NCBI RefSeq assembly: GCF_900199375.1
Contig: NZ_LT900217.1
Coordinates: 2,046,001-2,110,000, forward strand
Direction: 5' to 3'
Source of the DNA: Gordonibacter urolithinfaciens
GTDB taxonomy: Bacteria > Actinomycetota > Coriobacteriia > Coriobacteriales > Eggerthellaceae
Length of the DNA: 64,000 nt
How positions within the stretch are numbered: the first letter of the stretch is position 1; the number at the start of each line of letters is the position of its first letter. Positions 23,860 to 32,538 of this stretch are shown in pieces. The notes under the pieces were generated by a model. That model made no database searches. It saw nothing but the letters and a program-made list of their open reading frames with translations, and was not told where the DNA came from. A program made the position numbers and the translations under genes.

Positions 23860-26369
23860 GCGATCGAGAGTTCCCGGCTGCGCGTGCGGCGGAGGCCGGC
23901 GCGGCGCACGGTGCCCCAGCAGGCGCACGGCCACGCTACGCGCTTGCGTTCGACACGGCCAACGAGGTCATCGCCATCGGCTTGGGCGTGCTGCACGCGG
24001 AAAGCCTCGAGGTGGAGGTCGTCGCTTCCGCCGAGGCGTCGGCGCATCGCGCCTCGAACACCCAGCTGCTTCCGCGCATCGACGCGCTGCTGGCCGAGCA
24101 GGGCGTGGCGCGCGGAGAGCTGGTATGCATTGTCGTCGGCCGCGGGCCGGGGTCGTTCACCGGCGTGCGCATTGCCATGGCCACGGCCAAGGGCGTCGCG
24201 TCGGCGCTGGGCGTGGGGCTCGTGGGCGTGTCGTCGCTCGATGCCGTGGCGTGGAACGCGCAGGCGGCGGGCGTGCGCGGCCCGCTGGCCGTGGTGGCCG
24301 ACGCCATGCGCAAGGAGGTGTATCCCGTCCGCTACCAGCTGACGGACGAGGACGCCTGCCGCCTTGGGGCCGACCGTGTGGTGAAGGCCGAGGCTGCGGC
24401 TGCCGAGCTGGTCGCGCATGCGACTGAAACGCCCCACGCGGCCGTCACCGGCGACGCGCTGGCGAAGTACGCCGACCTGTTCGCACCGGCGGGCGAGGCC
24501 CTGCCGTCGGAGCTGTGGGCTCCCACGGGCCGCGGCCTGCTGCGGGCGCTGCAAGCCGCCTGGCGCGCGGGCGAGGCCGATCCCTTCGACGCCGCCCGGC
24601 ACAACCCTGCCTTTGCGCTCCCCGTGTACACGCGCCTGTCCGATGCGGAGGAGAACGAGCGCATCCGCTTGGCGAAGAACGATCCGAAGAACCTCGCCGC
24701 CGGCGTGCAGGACGTGGCCCCGCGCCGCGACCAGCGGGCGAGCATGCACGACACCGCCATCCTGAACGCCCGCCCAGCCGCCGACGGCATCGTGTACAAG
24801 CCGCTTGATGCCGCGCATGCCGCCGCTGTCGCCGCGTTGGAGGCGCAGGTCATGGGTTCCGACGCCTGGAACGAGCACCTGGTTGCCGACGAGCTCCCGC
24901 GCCCCGACCGCATCTGGTGGGCGGCTTACGATGGCGAGCAGCTGCTCGGCTATGCGGGCGGGTGGGTCGTGGACGGGCAGGTGCAGATCCTCAAGGTGGG
25001 CGTCGACCCGGCGCAGCGCCGCCGCGGCATCGCGCGCGAGCTGCTGGCCCGCGTGGCGGCCGACGCGCGCGACCTGGGCGCGGCAACGTGCTCGCTCGAG
25101 GTGCGCGCGGGCAACGCCGGCGCGCAGGCGTTCTACGGGGCGCTCGGCTTCCATGCGCTGGGCACGCGTCCGCGCTACTACTCGGACGGCGAGGACGCCC
25201 TCATCTTGGAGGGCCCGCTGCCCCTGGCCCCGCACGACGTGGCGGGCATGCAGCTGCAGGTCGACGCCGCCCGCGCCGAGGCCTCTCGCAAGGAGGTGCC
25301 CCGCACGGAATCTGCCTGCCCCGCTGTTGCGCGCCCGCTTATCCTGGCTATCGAGTCATCCTGCGACGAGACGGCCGCCGCCATCGTGGACGGCGACGGC
25401 AACCTCGTGGCCGACATCGTGGCCTCGCAGGTGGACTTCCACGCGCGCTTCGGCGGCGTGGTGCCCGAGATAGCCAGCCGCAAGCACATCGAGGCCATCT
25501 GCGGCGTGTGCGACGAGTGCCTCGACGTGGCGGCCGACCATCTGGGGCTCGCACACCTGACATGGACTGACCTCGACGCCGTGGCCGTCACCTACGCGCC
25601 CGGCCTCATGGGCGCGCTCGTGGTGGGCGTCGCCTTCGCGAAGGGCGCGGCCTGGGGTGCCGGCAAGCCGTTCATCGGCGTCAACCACCTCGAAGGCCAC
25701 TTATACGCGAACAAGATCGGCGCGCCGGACTTCGAGCCGCCCGCCGTGGTGTCGCTTGTGTCAGGCGGCAACACCATGCTCGTGCACATGCGGGGCTGGG
25801 GCGACTACGAAACGCTCGGCGCCACCATCGACGACGCGGTGGGAGAGGCGTTCGACAAGGTGGCGAAGGCACTCGGCTTGGGGTATCCCGGCGGCCCCGT
25901 CATCTCGAGGCAGGCGGCGCTCGGCAACCCGGATGCCATCGCCTTCCCTCGTGCCATGATGCATTCCGGCGACCTGCGCTTCTCGCTCTCGGGCCTCAAA
26001 ACGGCGGTCGTCACCTACATCAACAACGAGCGCGCCGCCGGCCGCGAGCCCCACGTGCCCGACGTTGCCGCCAGCTTCCAGCAGGCGGTGGTGGACGTGC
26101 AGGTGAAGAAGGCGGAGATGGCGCTGCGGCAAACGGGCGCGCGCACGTTCTGCCTCGGCGGCGGCGTGGCGGCGAACCCGGTGCTGCGCGACGCCTACCA
26201 GGAGCTTTGCGAGCGTCTGCATGTGCGCCTGACCCTGCCGCCTTTGAGCGCCTGCGGCGACAACGCCGGCATGATAGCCCTTGTGGCCCTCGATCGCTTC
26301 CGCGCTGGGAAGTTCTACCCCCTGGACGCCGACGCCCAAGCCCATGCGAATCTTGACGATCCCTACTAA
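23856..26369 (+). CDS. TsaB-RimI-TsaD three-domain fusion protein
   Basis: 837 residues from GTG 23856, which overlaps the tsaE stop by four bases; an ATG at 23805 would add 17 residues and overlap tsaE by 55 bases. Counting from 23856: residues about 27-290 are TsaB (YALAFDTANEVIAIGLG; GRGPGSFTGVRIAMATAKG), about 310-452 a GNAT acetyltransferase like RimI (VGVDPAQRRRGIARELL; NAGAQAFYGALGF), and about 494-837 TsaD (LAIESSCDETAAAIVDG; metal-binding NHLEGH; SGGNT; GGGVAANPVLRD). TsaB and TsaD form the t6A synthase with TsaE; RimI acetylates ribosomal protein S18 and is often a neighbour gene. Having all three in one chain fixes their stoichiometry. All key motifs are intact. Confidence 0.95.
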   Translation: MSDREFPAARAAEAGAAHGAPAGARPRYALAFDTANEVIAIGLGVLHAESLEVEVVASAEASAHRASNTQLLPRIDALLAEQGVARGELVCIVVGRGPGSFTGVRIAMATAKGVASALGVGLVGVSSLDAVAWNAQAAGVRGPLAVVADAMRKEVYPVRYQLTDEDACRLGADRVVKAEAAAAELVAHATETPHAAVTGDALAKYADLFAPAGEALPSELWAPTGRGLLRALQAAWRAGEADPFDAARHNPAFALPVYTRLSDAEENERIRLAKNDPKNLAAGVQDVAPRRDQRASMHDTAILNARPAADGIVYKPLDAAHAAAVAALEAQVMGSDAWNEHLVADELPRPDRIWWAAYDGEQLLGYAGGWVVDGQVQILKVGVDPAQRRRGIARELLARVAADARDLGAATCSLEVRAGNAGAQAFYGALGFHALGTRPRYYSDGEDALILEGPLPLAPHDVAGMQLQVDAARAEASRKEVPRTESACPAVARPLILAIESSCDETAAAIVDGDGNLVADIVASQVDFHARFGGVVPEIASRKHIEAICGVCDECLDVAADHLGLAHLTWTDLDAVAVTYAPGLMGALVVGVAFAKGAAWGAGKPFIGVNHLEGHLYANKIGAPDFEPPAVVSLVSGGNTMLVHMRGWGDYETLGATIDDAVGEAFDKVAKALGLGYPGGPVISRQAALGNPDAIAFPRAMMHSGDLRFSLSGLKTAVVTYINNERAAGREPHVPDVAASFQQAVVDVQVKKAEMALRQTGARTFCLGGGVAANPVLRDAYQELCERLHVRLTLPPLSACGDNAGMIALVALDRFRAGKFYPLDADAQAHANLDDPY

Positions 26370-26377
26370 TTATTATA

Positions 26378-26404
26378 GAACATAGGTTCGTTTTATGATA
26401 TACT
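26378..26404 (+). promoter_or_regulatory. SOS-type LexA box and promoter before the Bro-N gene
   Basis: GAACATAGGTTC (26378-26389) is a perfect GAAC-N4-GTTC dyad, the core of Gram-positive LexA boxes. A -10-like TATGAT or TATACT follows at 26394-26404. The box covers the -35 position, so a bound repressor would block transcription of the gene starting at 26486. Confidence 0.6.
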
Positions 26405-26485
26405 GGCGTCATCGATAAATCGCATGGCGTTGTGCTCGACCAAGCACCCTCCTGTCCAAAACGCCCCGGACCGAAGGAGGGAATC

Positions 26486-27151
26486 ATGGTCGATTCTTCC
26501 GTAAAGCTGTTTGAAAGCCAGGAAATCCGCTCGGCATGGAACGAGGACGAGGCGGAGTGGTACTTCTCTGTCGTCGATGTGGTCGGCGTGTTGACGGAGA
26601 GCGCCAACCCAACTGACTATCTGAAGAAGATGCGCAAGCGTGACGAGCAGCTTGCGAGCTACCTAGGGACAAATTGTCCCCAGATAGAAATGGCAACGTC
26701 GAGCGGGAAGAAGCGCAAGACGCTTGCGGGGAATGCCGAGCAAATCCTGCGCATCGTGCAGTCCATTCCCTCCAAGAAAGCCGAGCCGTTCAAGCTGTGG
26801 CTCGCGCAGGTGGGCTCCGAGCGCATCGACGAGATCATCGACCCCGAGTTGACGCTCGACCGCGCTCTGGAAACGTACCTCAAAAAGGGCTACGACCGCA
26901 ACTGGGTCAACCAGCGCCTGCAAACCATCCAAGTGCGCAAAGGGCTCACCGACGAGTGGGAGAGGCGCGGCGTCGAGAAAGGCAAGGAGTACGCTATCCT
27001 CGCCGACGAGATAACGCGCGCCTGGTCGGGGATGACCACCCGCCAGTACAAGGATCTCAAAGACCTCAAAAAGGAGAACCTTCGCGACAACATGACCACG
27101 CTCGAGCTGGTGCTGAACACGCTGTGGGAGGCTGCGCCGAGAAGCCGGTAG
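26486..27151 (+). CDS. Bro-N domain protein (phage antirepressor-like)
   Basis: 221 residues; ATG 26486 with gaaggaggg. The N-terminal Bro-N domain is visible (SVVDVVGVLTESANPTDYLK; LAGNAEQILRIVQSIPSKKA), followed by a helical charged C-terminal half (ERIDEIIDPELTLDRALETY; EITRAWSGMTTRQYKDL). Bro-N proteins are DNA-binding antirepressor-type proteins of phages, also found as chromosomal single genes. The SOS-like box upstream suggests induction by DNA damage. No other phage gene is nearby, so this is a remnant or a domesticated gene. Confidence 0.82.
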   Translation: MVDSSVKLFESQEIRSAWNEDEAEWYFSVVDVVGVLTESANPTDYLKKMRKRDEQLASYLGTNCPQIEMATSSGKKRKTLAGNAEQILRIVQSIPSKKAEPFKLWLAQVGSERIDEIIDPELTLDRALETYLKKGYDRNWVNQRLQTIQVRKGLTDEWERRGVEKGKEYAILADEITRAWSGMTTRQYKDLKDLKKENLRDNMTTLELVLNTLWEAAPRSR

Positions 27152-27193
27152 CGCGCTGTGAGGAGCGAATCTTCCATGCTCCGCACAGCGCGC
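27151..27193. terminator. Bidirectional terminator between Bro-N and MFS genes
   Basis: A 10-bp perfect outer stem (27151-27160 with 27184-27193) and an inner 5-bp stem (27162-27166 with 27178-27182) lie exactly between two convergent stop codons. Confidence 0.7.
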
Positions 27194-27197
27194 CCTG

Positions 27198-28698
27198 CTA
27201 GGCTTTCTTGTGCTCGCGCCTGGTACTCGGGTACGAGAACCAGGCGACCACCCAGGCGGCCAGGATGCAGCCCATGACGCAGCAGATGGTGGCGGGGAAG
27301 CCGGCAGCGTCGTTGACGAGGCCCCAGACGATGGAGCTGACGCCGATGCCGACGTCGCTCGCCAGCAGGTAGAGGGCATTGGCGGCACCCCAACGCTCGG
27401 CGGGAGTGTTCTTCACGGCCACTGCCTGATTGAGGGGCATGCTCACGCCGAGACAGACGCCGTACAGGATGCCGGCCGCGTAGTAGGCGAGATCGCTCGA
27501 TCCGGCCACGAACAACAGCAGGAAGCCGGCGAGCCCGCAGGCGGTTGAGGCGGTGCATATCTTGATAGGGGCCACACGATCCATGAACGACTTCGACTTG
27601 AGGCGCACGGCTATCATGCTCAACGCCGAGAGCGTGTAGAACAGCCCGGGGTTCGCCACGCCCAGAGACGTGCCGTACAGCCCGACGAAGAAGATGCCGA
27701 ATCCGAACGCCGGGCTCAGCACCACCATCGGCAACGCACCTGGCAGCGCACTCAGCTCGAAGAAGCGCCCGAGGCCGCGAGCGGAGGGCTCGGGCGCAGC
27801 GCCACGTGCCTGCCGGTTATCGGCGACGCGGGCAGCGCACGGGTCGGTCGCGTGGCCTCCCCGCGCGCTGCCGTGCTCCAACTCTCGGTGCTCCTCGTGG
27901 AGACGCCGGTATGCCGCGGTGGCGGGCAGGCGCGAGGGGTTGCGCTCGTAGCGGCAGAGCGCGGCGAGCATCAAGCCGAGCGCGGCGATCACGGCGAGGC
28001 CCAGGTAGAGGTTGGCGGCGGGGTCGGTGTTCACCAGGAACAGCGCCAGCGCAGGGCCAACGGACATGGCGAGCGCCTGGCCCAGCCCGTAGTAGCCGAT
28101 ACCCTCGCCCAAGCGGGAGAGGGGCAGCACGTCGGCTGCGGCGGTTGCCGAGGCCGTGGTGGCGGCCGAGAAGCCCACGCCCTGCACGATGCGGCAGACC
28201 ACGAATACGGCGTCGTTGGAGCTTACGGCAGGCACCAATGTTCCGGCCAGCAGCAGCGCCGCCCCGCCGACCATCACGCGCAACCGGCCAGCGCGGTCGA
28301 CGAGCGGGCCGCACACGATGCGCGCCGCTGCGGCCGCAGCCGAGAACACGGCGGCCAGCACGCCGGCGAAAGCAGCGCTGCCGCCCATGTGCGCGATGAA
28401 CACGGAGGTTCCCGAGTTGAGGCCCTGGCCCACCATGAAGCAGCAGAGCGTGCCCGCCACCACGATCACGAACAGCGGCGACCACAGGCGCTCGCGGCTC
28501 CGCGCCCCGCGGCGGTCTTGCGCCCCGGCTCTCCAGGGAGCTGCACCTGCGCCAGGCGATCCGATGGGGGGCGTGGTTGCCGCCAGCGCCCAGCGCGTCG
28601 GGGTTGCCGAATTCGGCAATCCCTTCGAGCGCGTCGTACGCGTCGGGCTCCTCGAGTGCGGCGGCACCCTCGGATATATGAGCAGTTTTTGAGTCCAT
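27198..28698 (-). CDS. MFS transporter with apparent frameshift in a G6 tract
   Basis: The main body encodes a 12-segment major facilitator (LFVIVVAGTLCCFMVGQGLN at the first helix; PLVDRAGRLRVMVGG as the loop 2-3 motif), with a central charged loop. Codons and composition fit a start at ATG 28698 (MDSKTAHISEGAAALEEPDA), an acidic cytoplasmic N-terminus, but that frame must switch by one base near 28566-28571, a run of six G, to join the transporter frame. Reading the transporter frame back to ATG 28706 gives an Arg/Pro-rich N-terminus unlike real protein. It is therefore a frameshift, either a base-count error, a null allele or a slippery tract. Substrate unknown. Confidence 0.7.
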
Positions 28699-28809
28699 GA
28701 TGTCATCCTACGCCTTTCGGCGTGCTCCGCATCATACCGAACGCTTGATTTCCCGCTCTGCACGCAAGCCGGTTGCGCTCGGGACGGTCAAAAACCGCGC
28801 AGGTCGGCT

Positions 28810-29556
28810 CTATCGTGCCGGCTTCCTCGCCACGTGGACCGCGGCGATGCCGCCGGTATAGTTCTTCCAAGTCACATCTTCGAATCCGGCCTTCTCCATC
28901 ATGGCCGCCAAGCCCTGCTGGTCGGGGAACGCCTTGATCGAGCGCGCCAGGTACACGAAGCCCTCGCGGTCGCCCGTGATGAGCCCGCCCCAGAACGGGA
29001 TGAGGTGCTTGAGGTAGAACCCGTACAGCGCGCGCCACACGCGGTTCGGCGGCGTGGAGAACTCCAGGCACACGAGCGAGCCGCCCGGCTTGAGCACGCG
29101 GAACATCTCGGCGAGCGCCCGGTCGCGCTCGGGCATGTTGCGGATGCCGTACGCCATCGTGATGGCATCGTAGCTGGCGTCGGCATAGGGGATGTCCTGT
29201 GCGTCCACCACCTCGAAGTCAACCGGCACGCCGCCCGCCTTGCCGTCCGCGTAGTGCATGCGCGCCACGTCGAGCATCTCGTTCACGAGGTCGGTGCACT
29301 GGATGTGGGCCGGGCGCTTCGCGCGCGCTACGGAGAACGTCACGTCGCCCGTGCCGCCCGCGATGTCTAGCACGTCGGCGTCCGCCTCTATGGGAGCCTG
29401 GCGCATCATTCCGGCGAGCCATGCCTTGTACGCGCCGAAGCTCGACACGGCGTTGAACCGCTCGTACTTCTTCGCGATGGCCGAGAATATCTCCTTCACG
29501 CGCGCGGACGAGAGGTCTGCGGGCGCTTCCTTGCCGGTGGCGGTGTCGATGCTCAC
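28810..29556 (-). CDS. menG: Demethylmenaquinone methyltransferase
   Basis: 248 residues from GTG 29556 with ggag eight bases upstream. UbiE/MenG-family SAM methyltransferase: VLDIAGGTGDVTF (residues 62-74) is motif I, DAQDIPYADASYDAITMAYG and IRNMPERDRALAEMFRVLKP are family signatures, as is LEFSTPPNRVWRALYGFYL. It adds the methyl group in the last step of menaquinone synthesis, supplying the quinone for anaerobic respiration. No other men genes are adjacent. A longer N-terminal reading exists but lacks family similarity. Confidence 0.92.
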   Translation of the reverse strand: MSIDTATGKEAPADLSSARVKEIFSAIAKKYERFNAVSSFGAYKAWLAGMMRQAPIEADADVLDIAGGTGDVTFSVARAKRPAHIQCTDLVNEMLDVARMHYADGKAGGVPVDFEVVDAQDIPYADASYDAITMAYGIRNMPERDRALAEMFRVLKPGGSLVCLEFSTPPNRVWRALYGFYLKHLIPFWGGLITGDREGFVYLARSIKAFPDQQGLAAMMEKAGFEDVTWKNYTGGIAAVHVARKPAR

Positions 29557-29849
29557 AGGTGGCGCTCCATCAGGTAAACGTGGTCGGTCGATTGGCGAAG
29601 CCCCAGTATAGCGCGACGCTCCGAGAAGTCGGTCGTTATCTTGCAGGTTCTCCTTAGATGGTCGGCCAGATACGCCACCGCAAACCCAATGGCTGGACAA
29701 AATCGAAGGCTCTGGTAAGGGGGAGGCGGGTTGTAGGAGCGTCCTGCTTACGCGAAAGCACGAAACCGCAGGTCGCAATAATCCGTGACGAAGCGGGCGA
29801 ACGGGGAGGCCCCAAATCCCCCCGTTATGTCCATGATGAACTTGGTTAT

Positions 29850-29884
29850 AAAAAAGTGCGGTCGCCGGGGAAGGCAGCCGCACT
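29850..29884 (-). terminator. Rho-independent terminator of the radical SAM gene
   Basis: On the minus strand AGTGCGG (29884-29878) pairs with CCGCACT (29861-29855) and runs into six T. It begins four bases after the stop of the radical SAM gene. The rest of the 29557-29849 gap shows no gene. Confidence 0.85.
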
Positions 29885-29887
29885 CTC

Positions 29888-32161
29888 CTACTTCTCCTTG
29901 CGATCCCGCAGCTCGCCCAGCTTGCGGGCCTCGCGAGCGCCCTTCGCGCCGCCGGCCCCCTGCAGGCCACCGGCGTCGCGCGGCACCGTGCGCGCCACCT
30001 CGCCGCGGGCCAGGGCCTGCTCGCGTTCGCGCTCCTCGGCCATCATCTGCTCCAACAGCGGGTCGCGCTCCACGGTGCGCGCGGCCTCGGCGCGGATGGC
30101 GGCGTAGCGCCCGGCCTCCACGCCCGTGCCGGCGCGTCCGGCTTCCAGCTGCGCGTTCGCAGCGTCGAAGGCCTCGTTCGTGTTCGCCTCGGAGAACCCG
30201 GGCGCCACCACGCTGCCGAACGCGGCCACCTGCGCGCCGGCCTCGTCGGCGAGCGCGCGCCCGTCGCCCATGCCGTCCACGGCCAGCCCCTTGAACGTGC
30301 AGTTGGGCGTGCCGTCGGCGTTCCAGGCGGGCGAGAGCTCGCCGGTGGTCTGGTCCGGGTAGTCGAAATCGCTCTGCGCGGGCCGCCATGTGCCGGTCAG
30401 CTTCGCCAGCGCGTTCGCCGGCTCGTTCGTGAGCCACAGCTTTGCCAAGTGCTTCGCGTGCACGGGCTTCACGTCGAACGCCCAGTTCAACTCCGATTTC
30501 TCGGCCACCGTGTTCTCGGACAGCCGCTCGAACTCGGCCTTCAGGGCCCCCAGGCGCGCGTCGATGCGGCCGGTGCCGTTGTACAGCACGTCGTCCAGCC
30601 GGTTCATCTGCTCGCGCGCCTCGCGGATGCGCTTGTCGGTGGCGGCCGCCATTCCCGCGTCTAGGATGCCGTGCTCGCCCTTGATGCGGTTCAGGTCGAG
30701 CGCCGCGTCGTAGGTGGCGTCCACCATCTCGTCCACGCTCATATAGGTGCTCTCGTAGTTCATGATGTGCTTCCACGAGGGCAGGATCATGCGCTCGCGG
30801 TGCTCCTCGAACGTGCGGGCGCGCAGCTTGTAGCCGTACTTCTCCGGGTTGTCGAACGCGATGGACCCCACGTCCAGAAACGGCGCCATGGGCGAGGTCA
30901 GCACCACGAGCCGCGGGTCGTACCCCACGCGCTCGTACAGGTGCTGCACGTAGGCCCCGGTCTCGCGCACGCTGGCGGCCGTCTGCTTGGGGATGCCCGT
31001 CATGAAGTACAGGTCGAACCGCTCGCAGTTAGGGTGCGAGAGCGCGTCGACGATGGTGTCCTCCAGCTCGGCCATGGTGTAATGGCCCTTGCCGAACGCC
31101 TTGCGCACATCGTCGTCGTGGCTCTCGGCCGAGATCTCCACCGACCAGTTGCCCAGGTTGTCGTCGAGCAGCTGGTAGAACTCGTCGCCCCCCGGCGGCG
31201 GGCCGAAGAACTCGAAGCCGATAGGGTTGTGCACCTTGCCCTTGAGTCCGGTGATGAACTCGTGCGTGTACGCCTCGCCGGCCTGCAGGAAGTCGTTCAG
31301 CACGAAGATGGGGCCCCACACGTGGTTCTGCACGTTCTCGATGTCGCGAATGAGCAGTTTCGGGTCGCGCCACGCCACGCGCCGGCGGCCGAAGTGGTTC
31401 TTGAACGCGTAGGCGCTGCCGCCGCAGGTGGCGCAGTTGCGCGCGCAGCCGCGGCACGTGAGGCTGGCCGTCACGGGGTAGGAGAGCCACCCCTTCATGG
31501 GCAGGTAGCTGGTCATGTCGTGGTGGCGCAGCACGCCCTTCATGGGGTAGGCGTAGTCGAGCGAGATGGCATCCATGTCGTCGGGCACCCAGCTCAAAGG
31601 GTTGATGCGGATGGCGCCCGAGGCGTCCTTCCAGGTGAGGTTCGGGATGTCGCTCAGGTCGCCCACCGGCGTGTGCGTCTTGGCCGCCCGCGCCACACGC
31701 TCGATGAGCATGCGCATGGGCTCCTCGGTGGAGTCGCCGCGGAACACGTAGTCGATGCAGTCGTACTTGATCAGGTCCTCGTGGAAGATCGACGACGACA
31801 ACCCGCCGAACGACACCGGCACGTGCGGGTGCAGCCGCTTGAGGATCTTCGCCACCTCGATGGAGCCGTGGCAGTGCGGCATCCAGTGCAGGTCGATGCC
31901 GAACATGTGCGAGTCCAGGCGCGCGAGGTTCTTCTCCACGTCGAAGTTCTTCTTGTGCAGCATCATCGACGCCAGGTTGTAGATGCGCGAGCGCAGCCCG
32001 TGGCGCTCCAGGTACTCGCAGAGCGTCGTGAGCCCCAGCGGGTACATCTCGAAGATGGGCGTGGAGGGAACCATGTCGGACACGGGCCCGTACATGATGG
32101 AGCGCTCGCGGAAGTCGTAGGTGGCGGGCGCGTGGATGTATGTCATGTCTAGTGTTTGCAT
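29888..32161 (-). CDS. B12-binding-type radical SAM protein
   Basis: 757 residues from ATG 32161 (another ATG at 32146). The N-terminal 200 residues have the cobalamin-binding-like fold (PLGLTTLCEYLERHGLRSRI; VPVSFGGLSSSIFHEDLIKY) but the DxHxxG cobalamin motif is degenerate (DLHWMP). The radical SAM cluster is C239-x3-C243-x2-C246 (CARNCATC), with Cys236 just before it. The C-terminal 200 residues are helical, charged and low in complexity at the end. Substrate is unknown. A TATACT hexamer 10 bases before the start and no Shine-Dalgarno suggest a leaderless message. It is divergent from an amidohydrolase. Confidence 0.85.
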   Translation of the reverse strand: MQTLDMTYIHAPATYDFRERSIMYGPVSDMVPSTPIFEMYPLGLTTLCEYLERHGLRSRIYNLASMMLHKKNFDVEKNLARLDSHMFGIDLHWMPHCHGSIEVAKILKRLHPHVPVSFGGLSSSIFHEDLIKYDCIDYVFRGDSTEEPMRMLIERVARAAKTHTPVGDLSDIPNLTWKDASGAIRINPLSWVPDDMDAISLDYAYPMKGVLRHHDMTSYLPMKGWLSYPVTASLTCRGCARNCATCGGSAYAFKNHFGRRRVAWRDPKLLIRDIENVQNHVWGPIFVLNDFLQAGEAYTHEFITGLKGKVHNPIGFEFFGPPPGGDEFYQLLDDNLGNWSVEISAESHDDDVRKAFGKGHYTMAELEDTIVDALSHPNCERFDLYFMTGIPKQTAASVRETGAYVQHLYERVGYDPRLVVLTSPMAPFLDVGSIAFDNPEKYGYKLRARTFEEHRERMILPSWKHIMNYESTYMSVDEMVDATYDAALDLNRIKGEHGILDAGMAAATDKRIREAREQMNRLDDVLYNGTGRIDARLGALKAEFERLSENTVAEKSELNWAFDVKPVHAKHLAKLWLTNEPANALAKLTGTWRPAQSDFDYPDQTTGELSPAWNADGTPNCTFKGLAVDGMGDGRALADEAGAQVAAFGSVVAPGFSEANTNEAFDAANAQLEAGRAGTGVEAGRYAAIRAEAARTVERDPLLEQMMAEEREREQALARGEVARTVPRDAGGLQGAGGAKGAREARKLGELRDRKEK

Positions 32162-32252
32162 GCGGCCATGAAGTATAGCAGGTTCCGCCGGCCTTGCGGC
32201 CGACGGAACAACTCGACGCTGCGCGAGACAGGGACAGGGCGAGACAGGGGGA

Positions 32253-32317
32253 GAGACAGGGGGACGGTTCTCTTGTCGCACCGAGTTCGTGCGACAAGAG
32301 AACCGTCCCCCTGTCTC
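32253..32317. repeat. 29-bp perfect palindrome
   Basis: 32253-32281 and 32289-32317 are exact inverted copies around a 7-base loop. The arms read gagacagggggacggttctc and onward. Partial gagacaggg copies stand to the left (32225-32250). It lies between divergent genes and not at a gene end, so it looks like a dispersed repetitive element rather than a terminator. Confidence 0.85.
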
Positions 32318-32319
32318 GC

Positions 32320-32359
32320 GCCACCCCGCCACCCCGCCACCCCGCGATCCCGCGATCCC
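32320..32359. repeat. 8-bp tandem repeats
   Basis: Three copies of gccacccc (32320-32343) directly followed by two copies of gcgatccc (32344-32359), touching the large palindrome. Such short tandems can change in number between strains. Confidence 0.8.
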
Positions 32360-32538
32360 GTGAATCTCGGGCACGAGGGGGCTTCTCGCTGACTTACTGC
32401 GCCAACCTGGGGGCGTATGCTTCGCCTCCCGCCACGCTTCTTCCCCCGGCCGATTGCCCTGTGTGCTTTCGCCGGAGAGCGCACCGGCAATGCTATGATA
32501 CGCAGCACACGATTATTCTTAGAGATTGGTGGGCCGTC

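Noticed and set aside
27198-28763. MFS gene starting at ATG 28706 or 28763 in the transporter frame
   Set aside because: The first 80 or so residues would be Arg/Pro-rich and unlike transporter N-termini, while the neighbouring frame gives a natural acidic N-terminus; a frameshift explains this better.
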